Below, in pieces: positions 61,792 through 64,000 of a stretch of 64,000 bases of DNA. Origin of the DNA: M55B127 sp034521955. Lineage in GTDB: Bacteria > Bacillota > Halanaerobiia > Halanaerobiales > M55B127. The notes beneath the pieces were generated by a model, which was given only the letters and a program-made list of their open reading frames with translations, did not search any database and was not told where the DNA came from. The position numbers and the translations under genes are program-made. Location of the stretch: positions 489,550-553,549 of the forward strand of contig JAXHLT010000001.1 in NCBI GenBank assembly GCA_034521955.1, in the 5' to 3' direction. The stretch's first letter is position 1. Every line of letters starts with the position of its first letter.

Positions 61792-62685
61792 TTAAAAAAA
61801 ATATCTTAAAAACCTCAACTTCCAAAGTAAAGGTTTTTCATTAAAATTTTTATTATTAATTATCTTTTCAATATATTCCATTTCAATCGCTATTCTAGCT
61901 TCAACCATTTCTTGACCTCTGGTTTTGTTTGCTTTACTGGGGTTACCCAAATAAGGTTTCATATTTTCATCATTTATCCAGGCTAAATTAACTGCAAGAT
62001 GTTTTAAGCTTTCACTGTCAAATATCTTTGAAACTGTTTTTAATAATTTTGCCACTCCATTATATTTCAAAACTTTGGATTCATCTAGAGTATAGAATTT
62101 CTCTTTCACATTTTCAGAAGAAAGATAAAGCATTAAAGAAGTCTCATTATTTCCCGCATGAAGGTCTTTATCATCACCAATTTCTCCTTCTTTAGAGTTT
62201 AATTTATCTAATAACTTTTGATCTTTTTTAATCATTAACTTAAAAAAGTAATTAAAAGGATCTACTAACTTAAATCCTAATTTTTTTCTAGCTTTATATA
62301 CAGCAGACTCTACAGCCATTTGATGAGCTGGTCCTCCATGATTATCTGCTAATATCAGGAATTTGAAACCTAATTTATTTAAATTTATACAGAAATCATA
62401 AAGTAACTTTTCTAAATTTCTAGACTTTATTTCAATAGAGCCATCTACAGGCAATAAAGAAGCCCCCAATGCTAATGAAGGCAGTTTAATAATTTTATAA
62501 TCCGGATACTTTATATTTAATTTTTCATTATATTTTTCTAATAACTTTTCAGAAACAATTAAATCTGTTCCCAAAGGTAAGTGTTCACCATGAGTTTCTA
62601 GTGGACTTAATGACATTAGAAAGATTGTTTTTTCTCTATCTAATTTTTCGACTTCTTGATACGTCATATTTTTATATTCTAACAT
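61792..62685 (-). CDS. Creatininase-family amidohydrolase
   Basis: 297 residues, creatininase/MftE fold. SLSPLETHGEHLPLGTDLIV carries the metal ligands Glu, His and Asp; ILADNHGGPAHQMAVESA gives a further Asp and His, and AGNNETSLMLYLSSE the last Glu (the usual HAG-E-ETS is HAGNNETS). Substrates in the family include creatinine, formamides and lactam peptides; none is implied here. The frame opens at 62706, but GGAAGG six bases before ATG 62685 (MLEYKNMTYQEVE) favours that start. Confidence 0.9.
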   Translation of the reverse strand: MLEYKNMTYQEVEKLDREKTIFLMSLSPLETHGEHLPLGTDLIVSEKLLEKYNEKLNIKYPDYKIIKLPSLALGASLLPVDGSIEIKSRNLEKLLYDFCINLNKLGFKFLILADNHGGPAHQMAVESAVYKARKKLGFKLVDPFNYFFKLMIKKDQKLLDKLNSKEGEIGDDKDLHAGNNETSLMLYLSSENVKEKFYTLDESKVLKYNGVAKLLKTVSKIFDSESLKHLAVNLAWINDENMKPYLGNPSKANKTRGQEMVEARIAIEMEYIEKIINNKNFNEKPLLWKLRFLRYFF

Positions 62686-62718
62686 TTTAATCCTTCCATA
62701 TAACATATTATATATATT

Positions 62719-63891
62719 TTATTTGATTACTTTCATCCACTTATCAGCAGTACTTTTAACCGAAAACTCAATTGCCTTTCTTGCAGACTTTTCCATATAC
62801 TTATCATATAATTGGTAATCATTAAAAAGTTTGAAAATAGCATTAGATAAAATTATTTCATTTCTATTTAGTACCTTACTTGTTGTATTAAGTTCATTTT
62901 CAGATACGGGAACTAAAATACCATACTCAGCCATAAAGGGTTCAGATAATCTTTCAACATAATTATTAGGACTAAGCAGTCTTATAATTTCTTCATAACA
63001 CGCTGTTGAAACAATCGGTCTTGCACAAGCCATAGCATCAAGTATACTATATTTATTATATTCAAAGTGTGAACTCAACACATAAATATCAGAACGTATC
63101 AAATATTTATACGGATTTTCTAATTCTTTTATAATCTTTATATCATCTTCCATATTCATGCTATTTATCAGTTCATTTAAATCTTCATATAAGGGGCCAT
63201 CACCTATTATTAACAGTTTTATACCATCTATTTTTTCTTTTAATCTAAAGAAAGCTTTTATAAGGTGCCACTGCCCTTTATATTCAGCTAACTCACCATG
63301 TGTTACAATTACTTTGTTTTCAAAGAATTTCTTTAGCTCTGGTTTTATCTCTTCAGCTGCTTTTTCACTTATCAAATCAATTGGTAATAATTCTTCAATA
63401 ATATTTAACTTTTCTTCTTCTATTTTATATTCCTTGTTTAAAAAAAGCATCTTTGCTTTAGAATTGACAACTATATTGTCTGCTCTTTTATAAAATCTTT
63501 TTACAAACTGTTCTAAAACAAACGAATCATCCTCTATATCATCTATCTTTAATATAGTTTCATCCTTATTTTTACTTAACACATTTATAATATTAGCCTT
63601 TTTACCAAAACTAATTGATTTATCAATCTTAAACCTCAATTTTATACTTTTTAACTCTTTTATATTTTGATAATAATTTATAAAATATTTTAAAATTGAA
63701 TCTGATTGATCTATACCTAAAAATATTGATTCTTGATTATCTAACATAAAATCATCATTGCTTTTTCCAGACAATACAACCACTTTTATGTTAAACCTAC
63801 TACTTAATTCATCAATCAATAACTTATCTTTAAATAGGCGGTCATTATTTGAATTTGGAACAATAATACATAAATTCTTTTTATTATCCAT
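62719..63891 (-). CDS. GT4-type glycosyltransferase
   Basis: 390 residues with a GT-B fold. C-terminal half has VTHGELAEYKGQWHLIKAF, LLIIGDGPLYEDLNEL, DIYVLSSHFEYNKYSILDAMACARPIV, which is the E/K-x7-D/E nucleotide-sugar donor motif in slightly degraded form. No membrane helix. Likely elongates a surface or exopolysaccharide, but nothing nearby supports a pathway. The last 109 bases of the window upstream hold no further gene. Confidence 0.88.
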   Translation of the reverse strand: MDNKKNLCIIVPNSNNDRLFKDKLLIDELSSRFNIKVVVLSGKSNDDFMLDNQESIFLGIDQSDSILKYFINYYQNIKELKSIKLRFKIDKSISFGKKANIINVLSKNKDETILKIDDIEDDSFVLEQFVKRFYKRADNIVVNSKAKMLFLNKEYKIEEEKLNIIEELLPIDLISEKAAEEIKPELKKFFENKVIVTHGELAEYKGQWHLIKAFFRLKEKIDGIKLLIIGDGPLYEDLNELINSMNMEDDIKIIKELENPYKYLIRSDIYVLSSHFEYNKYSILDAMACARPIVSTACYEEIIRLLSPNNYVERLSEPFMAEYGILVPVSENELNTTSKVLNRNEIILSNAIFKLFNDYQLYDKYMEKSARKAIEFSVKSTADKWMKVIK

Positions 63892-64000
63892 TAAAGTTAA
63901 CCCCCAATATAAAATTTACAATTATAACCTTATTATTATATTTATTCAACAGAACTAAAGATATTCCTTGAATTTAATCATATAATATTATTAATAAAAA

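Noticed and set aside
1..64000. CRISPR arrays, insertion sequences, prophage or attachment sites
   Set aside because: No regularly spaced direct repeats, transposase or integrase genes, or tRNA-flanked repeats were seen by reading both strands.

Overview
The window is low-GC, AT-rich DNA from an anaerobic diderm member of the Firmicutes, most likely order Halanaerobiales. Four things point there: a sucrose-phosphate-synthase-type glycosyltransferase very like the Halothermothrix orenii enzyme; a tungsten-type aldehyde:ferredoxin oxidoreductase, hydroxylamine reductase (Hcp) and FeoAB; T-box and CtsR regulation of the Firmicutes type; and three ABC solute-binding proteins with type I signal peptides and no lipobox cysteine, as expected where a periplasm exists. 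The organism is inferred, not proven. No rRNA, tRNA, CRISPR array or intact insertion sequence was seen.

Layout. 1-8.0 kb is an arsenic-resistance island read on the minus strand: ArsR, Acr3 (arsenite efflux), a two-domain universal stress protein, a decayed radical SAM gene, a Met-rich mini-protein, ArsD, two half-size ArsA ATPases, two YlbF-like proteins ending in vicinal cysteines, an AhpD-like CxxC protein, a patatin and the start of a flavoprotein. A truncated FAD-reductase remnant lies at its upstream edge. 8.1-21.6 kb carries three ABC importers (polar amino acid, branched-chain amino acid, dipeptide) and a SRAP protein. The dipeptide importer has four +1 frameshifts in three genes.

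21.6-33.0 kb holds a glycogen/sucrose cluster: glgA (frameshifted, with an unusual C-terminal helix-hairpin-helix extension), glgB, type I pullulanase, an HD-GYP protein, a sucrose-phosphate-synthase-like enzyme and a short alpha-glucan phosphorylase. 33-44 kb contains marR-MATE, DJ-1, HAD, a hydrolase, clpB under a CtsR box, a cupin/hemerythrin pair, and lysA (frameshifted) with an aspartokinase.

44-51.3 kb has two divergent T-box-controlled transcription units. The minus-strand one drives an NhaC-type transporter plus a PqqB-like hydrolase, and its T-box has a very short Stem I with a likely Tyr specifier. The plus-strand one drives a TIGR04076/ferredoxin fusion, AOR and a second NhaC-type transporter. 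51.8-56.4 kb holds a Crp/Fnr regulator, a TetR-like protein, a phosphoesterase and hcp. One operator pattern, TGTGA-N6-TCA, centred exactly at -41.5, precedes tetR, hcp and the hemerythrin operon at 41.2 kb, which suggests a local nitrosative-stress regulon. 56-64 kb has a PfkB kinase, an ECF S-component behind an unidentified structured leader, Fur-controlled feoAB with a small eight-cysteine protein, and a few housekeeping or uncharacterised genes.

Two kinds of damage should be kept apart. The radical SAM and FAD-reductase relics are truly decayed, with deletions and nonsense codons. The six frameshifts in dppF (two), dppD, dppA, glgA and lysA are all single-base gains, each repaired by removing one base, so they may be consensus errors.
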